NCBI GenBank assembly: GCA_963706385.1 | Contig: OY970153.1 | Location: forward strand, 2,108,001-2,172,000 | From: Poindextera sp963706385 | GTDB taxonomy: Bacteria; Pseudomonadota; Alphaproteobacteria; Caulobacterales; Caulobacteraceae | Direction of reading: 5' to 3' | DNA length: 64,000 nucleotides | Shown: one piece after another, positions 35,646 to 47,003 of the stretch | Layout of the letters: each line of letters starts with the position of its first letter | Position numbering within the stretch: the stretch's first letter is position 1 | The notes under the pieces: model-generated | The model's database searches: none | What the model saw: the letters and a program-made list of their open reading frames with translations, nothing else | What the model was told of the DNA's origin: nothing | Made by a program: the position numbers and the translations under genes

Positions 35646-36083
35646 ATCGTCGCGCTCGCGCTCAGCCGGTCTGCGAAGTCGCGCCGTTAAAAGTATTTCA
35701 ACCGACGATAAGGCATCCTTCGACACGCGGCTTACCGGGGTTTTGCTTTTTGACGAAGCGGGCCCCGCCGGCCTCGGACGAACACGGATTTGGCGTTCGG
35801 CGTCTTTCGAAAATCAACACCTTCCTGGTGTTGGCGGACAGCTGATCCGAAAAAGCGCGAAAGGTTTGCGCCGTTGACCTGCGTTGTCGCCCCTTCAAAT
35901 CACGCCGTTTGCAGACGCGAGCGGACGCGCGTGGCCTTCAATTGGCGGTTGGCCGGCGCCCTGACGATAAACTTCGGGGCGTGGTGGTTGATCGGATCGA
36001 CGGCGCTTCGCCTCTTCACCCGCTGAACACCCCCTCGGCCCCGTCAGAGACGCCAGCGCGCCGCCAAACCAGCGGGCGACCCT
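35646..36083. other. Intergenic region before the tRNA
   Basis: No supported gene of normal size. A possible 31-codon membrane peptide is listed at 35931. Several short open frames lack ribosome-binding sites and family character. Confidence 0.5.
35931..36026 (+). CDS. Possible small membrane peptide
   Basis: A GTG-started frame of 31 codons with a weak GAGCGGA upstream. It encodes a single hydrophobic helix with aromatic residues (ALTINFGAWWLIG) between Arg residues. Such a composition is more membrane-like than expected for a random frame, but the short length makes it uncertain. Confidence 0.2.
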   Translation: MAFNWRLAGALTINFGAWWLIGSTALRLFTR

Positions 36084-36120
36084 AAAAAGGCGAAGGCCCG
36101 CAGCGTCTAACTGCGGGCCT
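36084..36120 (-). terminator. Probable terminator of tRNA-Ala
   Basis: On the minus strand a 10-base stem AGGCCCGCAG/CTGCGGGCCT with a 7-base loop begins 4 bases after the tRNA. A run of five T follows about 6 bases downstream of the stem. Confidence 0.6.
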
Positions 36121-36123
36121 CCA

Positions 36124-36199
36124 TGGTGGAGCTAAGCGGAGTCGAACCGCTGACCTCTTGAATGCCATTCAAGCGCTCTACCAGCTGAGCTATAGCCCC
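36124..36199 (-). tRNA. tRNA-Ala (GGC anticodon)
   Basis: 76 bases on the minus strand, beginning GGGGCTATAGCTCAGCTGG and ending with an encoded CCA. The acceptor stem pairs GGGGCTA with TAGCTCC by standard and G-U pairs, D-loop AGCTGGTAGA, anticodon loop TTGGCAT-type with anticodon GGC (stem CTTGAA/TTCAAG), and T-loop GGTTCGACTCC are all intact. It decodes GCC and GCU alanine codons. Confidence 0.97.
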
Positions 36200-36311
36200 G
36201 AGCTGTTCGGGTCTCGCCCGCCCTTGGGCGGCGGTTTTGCGAGGCGGCGGACACTATGACGAGCCCTCTCGTCGATCAAGCCCGCAAAACATCGATTTCC
36301 GCGGGACCCGA

Positions 36312-36773
36312 TCAGTCGGGTTCTTCGCCCGGCAGGCCCTCGATCTCGTCTTCGAAACTATCTTCTTCGTCCTCGTCTTCGAGGAAGGGCACGTCGGCGT
36401 CCTCCTCCTCGAGCTCCTCTTCCTCGACGAAATCGACGCCCAGGTCCTCGGCCGGGGGCGCGGCGCCCGCCTCGGCCGGGCCCAGGTCATCGTCGACCTC
36501 CAGGGGCTCGGGCGCGGCCTCGTCCACCTCGGGAGTCTCGTCGGCCTCGTCCTCGAAGCCGTCGGGCTCGACGACCGCCTTGACCGGCGCTTCTTCGGCT
36601 TCCTCGTAGTCCGGCGTGGTCGAACGCGCCCTGACCCGGCGGGATTTCAACGCCTCTTCCGGGTCGAACTGCGTCGCGCATTTCGGACAGGTGGCCGGCC
36701 GCCGACCGAGATCGTAGAACTTGCCCTGGCAGCTCGGGCAGATCTGTTTGGCGCCCAGTTCCGGATTGGCCAA
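36312..36773 (-). CDS. TIGR02300-family acidic zinc-ribbon protein
   Basis: 153 residues from a TTG start at 36773, chosen because AGGAAGG lies 8 bases upstream and the protein then begins (M)ANPELGAKQICP as in the family. A zinc ribbon with two CxxC pairs (CPSC and CPKC) surrounds the FYDLGRRPATC signature. The remainder is a low-complexity acidic tail of Glu/Asp runs. Function unknown. It is divergent from aroA by about 120 bases, an arrangement typical of alphaproteobacteria. A much longer frame exists upstream, but it is only the shadow of aroA. Confidence 0.85.
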   Translation of the reverse strand: MANPELGAKQICPSCQGKFYDLGRRPATCPKCATQFDPEEALKSRRVRARSTTPDYEEAEEAPVKAVVEPDGFEDEADETPEVDEAAPEPLEVDDDLGPAEAGAAPPAEDLGVDFVEEEELEEEDADVPFLEDEDEEDSFEDEIEGLPGEEPD

Positions 36774-36890
36774 GGTGGCGACCTTCCTAACGTCATCGCG
36801 AAAGCGGCGGCTCCCTTGCCACGCGAAACCGCCGCTGTCAAAAGCAAAGCCCCGTGAACTTCCCCCGCCGCAGGAGGCCCCGCTCGCGGC

Positions 36891-38207
36891 ATGGCGTGCG
36901 CACAGCTGAAAGCCACACCCCGAGGCCCCTTGCGCGGCCGCGTTCGCGCCCCGGGCGACAAGTCGATCTCCCACCGCGCCTTGATCCTGGGGGCGATGGC
37001 GCGCGGCCGCAGCGAGGTCGAGGGCCTGTTGGAGAGTGACGACGTTCTGCGCACCGCCGCGGCGATGCGCGCGTTCGGCGCGGCTGTGGAGCGCGTGGGC
37101 GAGGGCGCCTGGCGCATCGAGGCCGCCGGCGGCTTCCTGGAGCCCGAGGACGTGATCGACTGCGGCAATGCTGGCACCGGCGTTCGGCTGATCATGGGCG
37201 CGGCGGCCGGCTTCGAGCTGGCCGCCACCTTCACCGGCGACGCCAGCCTGCGGCGCCGGCCGATGGGCCGGGTGCTGGATCCCCTGTCCCAGATGGGCGC
37301 CCGCTTCCTCGGCCGCGGCGGCGGGCGGCTGCCGCTGACGCTGAAGGGCGGCGGTCTGGCGGGGCTTTCCTACACCCTGCCGATGGCCTCGGCCCAGGTG
37401 AAGTCGGCCGTCCTGCTGGCCGGGCTGCGCGCCGCCGGCCCGGTCGAGGTGCGCGAGCCCGAGCCGACCCGCGACCACACCGAGCGGATGCTGCGCGCCT
37501 TCGGGGCGACAGTGCTGGTCGAAGACACGCCAGCCGCCCGCATCATCCGCATCGCCCCGGGCCAGCGTCTGACGGGAACCCGCATCCGGGTGCCGGGCGA
37601 TCCCTCCTCGGCGGCGTTTCCGATCGTCGCGGCCCTGATCGTCCCGGGCTCGGAAGTGACGGTCGAGGGCGTGCTGCTCAACCCGCTGCGCGCGGGCCTG
37701 TTCGAGACCCTGCGCGAGATGGGCGCGGATCTGACCATCGAGAACCCGCGCGAGGCGGGCGGCGAGCCGGTCGGCGACGTGACCGCGCGCCATTCCCGGC
37801 TGAAGGGCGTCGAGACGCCCGCCGCGCGCGCGCCCTCGATGATCGACGAATATCCGATCCTAGCGGTGGCCGCGGCTTTCGCCGAGGGCGTCACGGTGAT
37901 GCGCGGCGTCGGCGAGCTGCGGGTCAAGGAGAGCGACCGCGTGGCCCTGATGGCCCAGGGTCTGGCGGCTTGCGGGATCGACGTCGAGGAAGGGCCGGAG
38001 GTCCTGACGGTGACCGGCCAGGCGCGCGTGCGCGGCGGGGCCAGCGTGACCACGCACGGCGATCATCGCATCGCCATGTCGCACTTGGTGCTGGGTCTGG
38101 CCGCGGAAGCGCCGGTCAGCGTCGACGAGCCGGGCATGATCGCCACCAGCTTTCCCGGCTTCGTCGAACTGATGGTCGGCCTGGGCGCGGAGATCGGCGA
38201 GACATGA
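36891..38207 (+). CDS. aroA: 3-phosphoshikimate 1-carboxyvinyltransferase (EPSP synthase)
   Basis: 438 residues; sixth step of the shikimate pathway (shikimate-3-phosphate plus PEP to EPSP). Visible motifs: PGDKSISHRALILGAMA (phosphate binding), DCGNAGTGVRLIMG (PEP loop), SAQVKSAVLLAG, REPEPTRDHTERML, and LRVKESDRV. The GNAGTGVR form of the PEP loop and SAQVKS motif are of the class II (CP4-like) type rather than class I (GNAGTAMRPL). Start ATG 36891 lacks a strong ribosome-binding site. It is 16 bases upstream of cmk, the conserved alphaproteobacterial order. Confidence 0.96.
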   Translation: MACAQLKATPRGPLRGRVRAPGDKSISHRALILGAMARGRSEVEGLLESDDVLRTAAAMRAFGAAVERVGEGAWRIEAAGGFLEPEDVIDCGNAGTGVRLIMGAAAGFELAATFTGDASLRRRPMGRVLDPLSQMGARFLGRGGGRLPLTLKGGGLAGLSYTLPMASAQVKSAVLLAGLRAAGPVEVREPEPTRDHTERMLRAFGATVLVEDTPAARIIRIAPGQRLTGTRIRVPGDPSSAAFPIVAALIVPGSEVTVEGVLLNPLRAGLFETLREMGADLTIENPREAGGEPVGDVTARHSRLKGVETPAARAPSMIDEYPILAVAAAFAEGVTVMRGVGELRVKESDRVALMAQGLAACGIDVEEGPEVLTVTGQARVRGGASVTTHGDHRIAMSHLVLGLAAEAPVSVDEPGMIATSFPGFVELMVGLGAEIGET

Positions 38208-38223
38208 GCGGCGGCGCGCCTCG

Positions 38224-38880
38224 ATGAGCGGCTTCGTCATCGCCGTCGACGGGCCGGCCGCCTCGGGCAAGGGCACGATCGCCGCCGGGTTGGCCCGCGA
38301 CTTCGGTTTTCCGGCGCTGGACACCGGCCTGCTCTACCGCGCGGTGGGAGTGGCGCTGGCGCGGGCTGGCGGCGATCTCGATGATCCCTCCAAGGCCGCG
38401 GCCACGGCCCGAACGCTCGATTGGGCGATGTTGGACGATCCGGCGCTGCGCGCCCGCGAGGCGGGCGAGGCGGCGAGCCGCGTGGCCGTGCATCCCGCCG
38501 TCCGCGCCGCGCTGCTGGACCTGCAGCGGGCCTTCGCGGCGCGCGAGCCCGGCGCGGTGCTTGACGGCCGCGACATCGGCACGGTGATCGCCCCGGACGC
38601 GCCGGCCAAGCTGTTCGTCACCGCCAGCCCCCAGGTGCGGGCCGAACGCCGCTGGCGCCAACTTCGCGGCCAGGGTGAGGCGGTCGAGTTCGAAGTGGTG
38701 CTGGCCGACATCCGCCGGCGCGACGAGCGCGACGCGGGCCGCGCCGCCGCCCCCCTGGCGCGCGCCGCCGACGCCGTCTTGCTCGACACCACCGAAATGA
38801 CTATAGAGCAAGCCGCCGATGCGGCCCGCCGCATCGTCGAGGCGGCGCGCGCCCGATGGGAAGCTAACCCGAAGGGCTAA
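38224..38880 (+). CDS. cmk: Cytidylate kinase
   Basis: 218 residues; phosphorylates CMP/dCMP with ATP. P-loop DGPAASGKGTIAAGLA near residue 8, LDTGLLYRAVGVAL (CMP-binding region), and LDGRDIGTVIAPDAPAKLFV near residue 115. A RRWRQL segment and RRRDERDAGRA represent the lid. Follows aroA closely and precedes rpsA, as in many proteobacteria. Confidence 0.96.
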   Translation: MSGFVIAVDGPAASGKGTIAAGLARDFGFPALDTGLLYRAVGVALARAGGDLDDPSKAAATARTLDWAMLDDPALRAREAGEAASRVAVHPAVRAALLDLQRAFAAREPGAVLDGRDIGTVIAPDAPAKLFVTASPQVRAERRWRQLRGQGEAVEFEVVLADIRRRDERDAGRAAAPLARAADAVLLDTTEMTIEQAADAARRIVEAARARWEANPKG

Positions 38881-39049
38881 TCCAACCACGCCATGACCTC
38901 GATTGGCCGCGGGCGACTAAATCCAGCGCGAAGACGGTCCTCCGTCATGCGCGCTTTTCGGTTCAACCTCCAACCGAGCGTGGATTCGCCCGAAAACCGC
39001 CTTCGCGCGGCCGGGTCCCGCTCATCAAGACAGAAGACGAAAGACTCGA

Positions 39050-40759
<1,710 letters not shown>

Positions 40760-40793
40760 CGCCCGATCGGTTAGATCGGCGCGACAAGCAAGG

Positions 40794-40825
40794 CGGCGGT
40801 CGGGGCGATCCCCGGCCGCCGTTTT
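40794..40825 (+). terminator. Rho-independent terminator of rpsA
   Basis: Stem CGGCGGTCGGGG/CCCCGGCCGCCG with loop CGAT (one mismatch), followed by TTTT, beginning 35 bases after the rpsA stop. Confidence 0.85.
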
Positions 40826-40932
40826 CGCGTTCAGACCCCGGCGATGTCGGTTTTCGTCCGGATTCGGGCGGCTAACCCCTTGAACCGTCACCACGAGTTA
40901 GCCATGGTCGCGGCGCAGACCAGGGGACGACC

Positions 40933-41217
40933 ATGATCAAATCCGAGTTGATCGCCAAGCTCGCGAGCGAAAATCCGCATTTGACGCAAAAGGACGTCGA
41001 ACGGGTGGTCGGGGTGATCTTGGACTCGATGACCGGCGCGCTGGAAAAGGGCGGCCGGGTCGAGCTGCGCGGTTTCGGCGCCTTTTCGGTCCGCTCGCGT
41101 CCGGCCCGCACCGGCCGCAACCCCCGGACCGGCGAGACGGTGGCGGTCAAGGCCAAGCACGTGCCGTTCTTCAAAAGCGGCAAGGAGCTTCGCGAACGGC
41201 TGAACGCCGACGCCTAG
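40933..41217 (+). CDS. ihfB: Integration host factor beta subunit
   Basis: 94 residues, standard length. MIKSELIAKLA start and helix, GRVELRGFGAFSVRSRPARTGRNPRTGE carrying the DNA-intercalating arm with its Arg/Pro tip, and KHVPFFKSGKELRERL C-terminus define the IHF-beta/HU family; position after rpsA is the classical ihfB place. Forms a heterodimer with IhfA that bends DNA. Confidence 0.95.
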   Translation: MIKSELIAKLASENPHLTQKDVERVVGVILDSMTGALEKGGRVELRGFGAFSVRSRPARTGRNPRTGETVAVKAKHVPFFKSGKELRERLNADA

Positions 41218-41254
41218 AGCGCGATTGATTCAATCCAAAATCATCGTGATCTAG
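41216..41254. repeat. Short REP-like element
   Basis: AGAGCGCGATTGATTCAATCCAAAATCATCGTGATCTAG: the inverse of the first half of the 116-base repeat (GATCAC.ATGATTTTGGATTGAATCAAT), truncated, between ihfB and mscL. Confidence 0.7.
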
Positions 41255-41286
41255 CCGCGCGCGGCGGGCCCAACGGGAGAGCGGCC

Positions 41287-41685
41287 ATGCTCAAGGAGTT
41301 CCGCGAATTCATCTCGCGCGGCAACGTCATCGATCTGGCCGTGGGCGTGATCATCGGCGGCGCCTTCGGCGCCATCGTCAAAAGCCTGGTCGACCAAGTG
41401 ATCATGCCGCCGATCGGCCTGATCACCGGCGGGATCGATTTCAGCGCGCTCAAGATCGTTCTGAAACCCGCGATCGGCGGCAAGCCTGAAGTCGCCATCG
41501 CCTACGGCGCCTTCGTCAACACCGTCGTGACCTTCCTGATTGTCGCCTTCGTGGTCTTCCTGGTGGTCAAAGCGGTCAACCGGCTGCGCCGCGAGGCTGT
41601 CGCCGAGCCCGCCCCGGCCACCCCGCCGACCCCGACCGAGGCCCTGCTCGCCGAAATCCGCGACCTGCTGAAGTCGCGGTCCTGA
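41287..41685 (+). CDS. mscL: Large-conductance mechanosensitive channel MscL
   Basis: 132 residues. FREFISRGNVIDLAVGVIIGGAFGAIVKSLVDQVIMPPIG is the highly conserved amphipathic helix and TM1; TM2 is around residues 75-97 (VNTVVTFLIVAFVVFLVVKAVN), followed by a C-terminal charged bundle helix (TEALLAEIRDLLK). Opens under membrane tension to release solutes. AGGAG-like sequence precedes the ATG. Confidence 0.96.
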   Translation: MLKEFREFISRGNVIDLAVGVIIGGAFGAIVKSLVDQVIMPPIGLITGGIDFSALKIVLKPAIGGKPEVAIAYGAFVNTVVTFLIVAFVVFLVVKAVNRLRREAVAEPAPATPPTPTEALLAEIRDLLKSRS

Positions 41686-41753
41686 CCGGGCTGGCGAAGC
41701 CCGCGGCCGGCGCCTAAATGCCCCGCCATGTCGAGGCCGCCACGAATCGTCAC

Positions 41754-42398
41754 ATGAGCGCCGTCAAATCCAAGATCTGCGGGCTCTCGACGCCCGAGGC
41801 CGTGCGCGCGGCGCTGGACGGCGGCGCGGCCTATGTCGGCTTCGTGTTCTTCGACGCCAGCCCGCGCAACCTCCGCCCCGAGGACGCCGCGCGTCTGGCG
41901 CTGCCCCCGCGCGGCAAGGCCAAGATCGTCGCGGTCGTGGTCGATCCCGCCGACGAGCTGATCGACCGGCTGGCCAGCGTGCTGCGCCCCGACCTGTTCC
42001 AGCTGCACGGCCGCGAGAGCCCGGCCCGGGCCGTCGAGGTGGCCCGCCGCTCGGGCGCCGGGGTGATCAAGGCCCTGCCCGTGGCCGAGGCCGCCGACCT
42101 GGAAGCCGCAAAGGACTTCGACGGGGTGGTCGCGCACCTGATGTTCGACGCCAAGCCGCCCAAGGACGCGGCCCTGCCCGGCGGGCGGGGCGCCGCCTTC
42201 GACTGGAGCCTCCTGGCCGGGCGTCGGTTCGAGCGGCCCTGGTTCCTGGCCGGCGGGCTCGATCCGTGGAACGTCGCCGAGGCGATCGCGGCCTCCGGCG
42301 CGCCGTTGGCGGACGTTTCCTCTGGCGTGGAGCGCGGGGCGGGGCTAAAGGACCCCGGCCTGATCGAGGCCTTTCTGGACGCGGTGCGCCGCGGTTGA
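41754..42398 (+). CDS. trpF: Phosphoribosylanthranilate isomerase
   Basis: 214 residues from ATG 41754 (an upstream in-frame ATG at 41718 is less likely). KSKICGLSTPEAVRAAL at the N-terminus carries the catalytic Cys in KICG, GFVFFDASPRNL and LFQLHGRE follow, and the C-terminal PWFLAGGLDPWNVAEAI and DVSSGVERGAGLKD form the phosphate site. Converts PRA to CdRP in tryptophan synthesis. Followed 35 bases later by trpB. Confidence 0.95.
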   Translation: MSAVKSKICGLSTPEAVRAALDGGAAYVGFVFFDASPRNLRPEDAARLALPPRGKAKIVAVVVDPADELIDRLASVLRPDLFQLHGRESPARAVEVARRSGAGVIKALPVAEAADLEAAKDFDGVVAHLMFDAKPPKDAALPGGRGAAFDWSLLAGRRFERPWFLAGGLDPWNVAEAIAASGAPLADVSSGVERGAGLKDPGLIEAFLDAVRRG

Positions 42399-42433
42399 GA
42401 AAAACCCTCCCCCGAATCCTTCCCGCCCCGCCC

Positions 42434-43651
<1,218 letters not shown>

Positions 43652-43655
<4 letters not shown>

Positions 43656-44491
43656 CCGTCCAGCGCATCGACGCCCGCTTCGCCGCGCTTCGGGCCGAAA
43701 AGCGCGCCGCCTTCGTCGCCTATGTCATGGCCGGCGATCCGGACGCCGAGACCGCCCTGGCGATCCTCAAGGGTCTGCCGGCGGCCGGCGCCGACATCAT
43801 CGAGCTCGGCTTTCCCTTCTCCGACCCGATGGCCGAGGGCCCGCCGATCCAGCGCGCCGCCCAGCGCGGCCTCAAGGCCGGCATGACGTTGAAGAAGACC
43901 CTCGAGCTGGTGAAGCGGTTTCGCGCCGATGACGCGACGACGCCGATCGTGCTGATGGGCTATCTCAATCCGATCCTGTCGGCCGGCTTCGAGGCCTTCG
44001 CCCGCGACGCGGCCGAGGCGGGGGTCGACGGGCTGATCGTGGTCGACTGTCCGCCCGAGGAGGCCGACCCGCTGGTCGACGCGCTCGACGCGGTGGGCGT
44101 GGCGCTGATCCGGCTGGCGACGCCGACCACCGACGACAAGCGCCTGCCGGCGGTGATTCGGCGCACTTCCGGTTTCGTCTACTATGTGTCCGTGGCCGGG
44201 GTGACCGGGGTCAAGGAGGCCGACGCCGCGGCCGTGGCCCCGGCGGTCGAGCGGGTGCGCAAGGCCTCGGGCCTGCCGGTCGCGGTGGGGTTCGGCATCC
44301 GCACGCCCGAGCGGGCCGCGGCGGTCGCCAAGGTGGCCGACGCCGTGGTGGTCGGCTCGGCCCTGGTCGACGAGATCGCCACCGCACTCGATTCGCACGA
44401 ATCTGTGACAGCAAGGGTGCTGGAAACCGCGGCTCGACTGGCTAAGGCTGTTCGCGCGGTGAGCGCGGAGCAGACGTCGGTCCAAGCATGA
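43652..44491 (+). CDS. trpA: Tryptophan synthase alpha subunit
   Basis: 279 residues from TTG 43652, which overlaps the trpB stop; the protein then starts TVQRIDARFAALRAEKR, as expected. The catalytic Glu and Asp are in ADIIELGFPFSDPMAEGP. Other marks: MGYLNPIL, GLIVVDCPPEE, GFVYYVSVAGVTG and the phosphate loop VGFGIRTPE. Makes indole from indole-3-glycerol phosphate for TrpB. Its stop overlaps the accD start by 4 bases. Because translation is probably coupled to trpB, a real trpB frameshift could also lower TrpA. Confidence 0.96.
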
Positions 44492-45432
44492 GCATGGCTG
44501 AACGCAAAAACCCCCCGAGCGGCAAGCCGCAGGACGGTGTCGGCGCCCCAGCGCCCAAGTCCGCGCGCGGCGGCTGGCTGGCCAAGATCGCGCCCGGCGT
44601 GCGCAACTTGGTGGCCAAGCGCGAGACGCCCGAGAACCTCTGGGTCAAGTGCCCCGACACCGGCGAGATGATCTATCGCCCCGACCTGGAGGCGGCCCTG
44701 TGGGTCACCCCGGCCGGCCGGCACATGCGCATCGGCCCGGACCTGCGTTTCGCCTACACCTTCGATGGCGGCGTCCACGAGATCATCCCCTCGCCGTCGG
44801 CGCCGGACGATCCGTTGCGCTTCACCATGGGCAAGCCCTATCGCGAGGCGCTGAACGCGGCGCGCAAGGCGACCGGCGAGAACAGCGCGGTGACGATCGC
44901 CGCCGGCCAGATCCAGGGCGCGACCGCCGTGGTCATGGTGCAGGACTTCGCCTTCATGGGCGGCTCCTTGGGCATGGCCGAGGGCGAGGGATTCATCGCC
45001 GCCGCCCGAGCCGCCGTGACGCGCGACTGCCCGATGGTGGCCTTCACCGCCTCCGGCGGGGCGCGGATGCAGGAAAGCGCGCTGGCCCTGATGCAGCTCG
45101 CCAGGGCCACCCTGGCGATCCAGGAACTGCGCAAGGCGGGCCTGCCCTATGTGGTGGTGCTGACCGACCCGACGACCGGCGGAGCGACCGCCTCCTACGC
45201 CATGCTGGGCGACATCCATCTGGCCGAGCCGGGGGCGCTGATCGGCTTCACCGGTCCCAGGGTGATCGAACAGACCATCCGCGAGACCTTGCCGCCGGGC
45301 TTCCAGCGGTCGGAATACCTGATCGAGAAGGGGATGATCGACCACATCGTCTCCCGGCGCGCACTGCCCGCGGTGCTGGGCTCGGTGCTGAAGACCCTGA
45401 TGCTGGGGCGCGCCCGCCGCTCCGCCGCCTGA
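44488..45432 (+). CDS. accD: Acetyl-CoA carboxylase carboxyltransferase beta subunit
   Basis: 314 residues. The crotonase-like core is clear: GKPYREALNAARKATGEN, VMVQDFAFMGGSLGMAEGE, FTASGGARMQESALALMQ, DPTTGGATASYAMLGD and ALIGFTGPRVIEQT. The N-terminal region that in E. coli is a four-Cys zinc ribbon is here WVKCPDTGEMIYR...WVTPAGRHMRIG, with only one cysteine left. This zinc-less form is common in alphaproteobacteria. Pairs with AccA to transfer carboxyl from biotin to acetyl-CoA. Lies in the trpA-accD-folC order. Confidence 0.97.
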   Translation: MSMAERKNPPSGKPQDGVGAPAPKSARGGWLAKIAPGVRNLVAKRETPENLWVKCPDTGEMIYRPDLEAALWVTPAGRHMRIGPDLRFAYTFDGGVHEIIPSPSAPDDPLRFTMGKPYREALNAARKATGENSAVTIAAGQIQGATAVVMVQDFAFMGGSLGMAEGEGFIAAARAAVTRDCPMVAFTASGGARMQESALALMQLARATLAIQELRKAGLPYVVVLTDPTTGGATASYAMLGDIHLAEPGALIGFTGPRVIEQTIRETLPPGFQRSEYLIEKGMIDHIVSRRALPAVLGSVLKTLMLGRARRSAA

Positions 45433-45448
45433 CCCCGCGCCCAACGCG

Positions 45449-46771
45449 ATGTACGATCCCCTGCGCGCGTCCGAAGCCGCCCTGGTGCGGCGCCTGCGCG
45501 CCCTGCATCCCGCGCTGATCGACCTGTCCACGGGGCGGATCGAGCGGCTGCTGAACGCCCTCGGCCGGCCCCAAGACCATCTGCCGCCCGTGATCCACGT
45601 GGCCGGCACCAACGGCAAGGGCTCGACCACCGCCTATCTGCGCGCCATCGCCGAGGCGGCCGGGCTCAAGGTCCACGTCCTGACCTCGCCGCATCTGGTG
45701 CGGTTCGTCGAGCGCATCCGCGTGGCGGGCGTCCTGATCGGCGAGGACGAACTCGAGGGCCTGGTCGCGCGGGCCGAGGCGGCCAACGCGGGCGAGCCGA
45801 TCAGCTTTTTCGAAATGACCACCGCCATCGCCATCGACGCCTTCGCCCGCACGCCCGCCGACCTGTGCGTGATCGAGGTGGGCCTGGGCGGCCGGTTCGA
45901 CGCGACCAACGTCTTCGAGCATCCCGCGGCCTGCGTGATCACCCCGGTGGACTACGACCACCTGGAAATGCTGGGGCCGGAACTGTCCAAGATCGCCTGG
46001 GAGAAGGCCGGGATCATGCGCCCGGGCGTCCCCTGCCTCAGCGCCCGTCAGCCCGAGGAGGCGCTGGCGGTGATCGAGGCCGAGGCGGAACGGATCGGCG
46101 CGCCCCTGAGCCTGATGGGCCGCGATATCGAGGCGTTCGAGGAGCACGGGCGCCTGCGCGTCCAGATCGAGGACCGCCTGCTGGACCTGCCCGCGCCCGG
46201 CCTGCTTGGGCCCTACCAGTTCGACAACGCCGGCCTCGCGGTCGCGGCCATCCTCAAGCTGGGCGATCCGCGCATCGACGAGGACGCCCTGGCCAGGGGC
46301 GTGGCCGGCGCGATCTGGCCGGCCCGGTTCCAGCGGCTGACCAAGGGTCCGCTGGCCGAGCAGGCGAGCGCGGCGGGCGCCGATCTGTGGCTGGACGGCG
46401 GCCACAATCCCCATGCCGGGCGGGCCCTGGCCGAGGCCGTGCGCCGGCTCGCGGCCAAGGATGGCCGGCCGGTGGCGCTGATCTGCGGCATGTTCGCGCG
46501 TAAGGACGCCGAGGGCTTCTTCCGCCCCTTCGCGCCGCTGACGCCCCGCGTGTTCACCGCCAGTTTCGATTCGCCCAACGCCGCCCCGGCCGACGAACTC
46601 GCCGCCGCCGCGCGCGCGGCGGGGCTGAATGCGGCGCCCGCGCCGAGCATCGAGGCCGCCCTGGACCAGGTTCTGGCCGATGGCGGGAGGCCGCCGCACG
46701 TGCTGATCTGCGGTGGCCTGCACTTCGCCGGCGAGGTGCTGGCGATGAGCCGCGAGACCTGGCCGACCTGA
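45449..46771 (+). CDS. folC: Bifunctional folylpolyglutamate synthase/dihydrofolate synthase
   Basis: 440 residues. Mur-ligase fold: P-loop HVAGTNGKGSTTAYLRAI near residue 50, TSPHLVRFVERI, ISFFEMTTAIA, VIEVGLGGRFDATNVF and the second-domain LDGGHNPHAG. Adds glutamate to dihydropteroate and folates. ATG 45449 is 16 bases after accD. It ends 11 bases before a 116-base REP-like repeat. Confidence 0.96.
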   Translation: MYDPLRASEAALVRRLRALHPALIDLSTGRIERLLNALGRPQDHLPPVIHVAGTNGKGSTTAYLRAIAEAAGLKVHVLTSPHLVRFVERIRVAGVLIGEDELEGLVARAEAANAGEPISFFEMTTAIAIDAFARTPADLCVIEVGLGGRFDATNVFEHPAACVITPVDYDHLEMLGPELSKIAWEKAGIMRPGVPCLSARQPEEALAVIEAEAERIGAPLSLMGRDIEAFEEHGRLRVQIEDRLLDLPAPGLLGPYQFDNAGLAVAAILKLGDPRIDEDALARGVAGAIWPARFQRLTKGPLAEQASAAGADLWLDGGHNPHAGRALAEAVRRLAAKDGRPVALICGMFARKDAEGFFRPFAPLTPRVFTASFDSPNAAPADELAAAARAAGLNAAPAPSIEAALDQVLADGGRPPHVLICGGLHFAGEVLAMSRETWPT

Positions 46772-46782
46772 GACCGCGCGGC

Positions 46783-46898
46783 TAGATCACGATGATTTTG
46801 GATTGAATCAATCCAAAATCATAAAACGTGATCGATTCTAAAAGCTTAGAGCGGGATTGACGTGAAAAACCGGCATCCACTTTTTCACATCCCGCTCT
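46783..46898. repeat. REP-like 116-base composite repeat, copy B
   Basis: Nearly identical to 10016-10131, same orientation and length. Arms GATGATTTTGGATTG/CAATCCAAAATCAT and AGAGCGGGAT/ATCCCGCTCT, inner GTGAAAA/TTTTCAC around ACCGGCATCCACT. Lies between the convergent folC and queG. Confidence 0.9.
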
Positions 46899-47003
46899 AT
46901 GGCCGAGGATCGAGCCGCGCTGGACCATTTTCCGCCGAAGTGGCCGCCGGTTCGGCGAAGAAAATGGTCTCACTTGAAGACTTACGAGCAAATTCCGATC
47001 CAA

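Noticed and set aside
36774..37793. Extension of the TIGR02300 protein to a 493-residue protein
   Set aside because: The extra part is antisense to aroA, and a TTG with a good ribosome-binding site gives the family-typical start.
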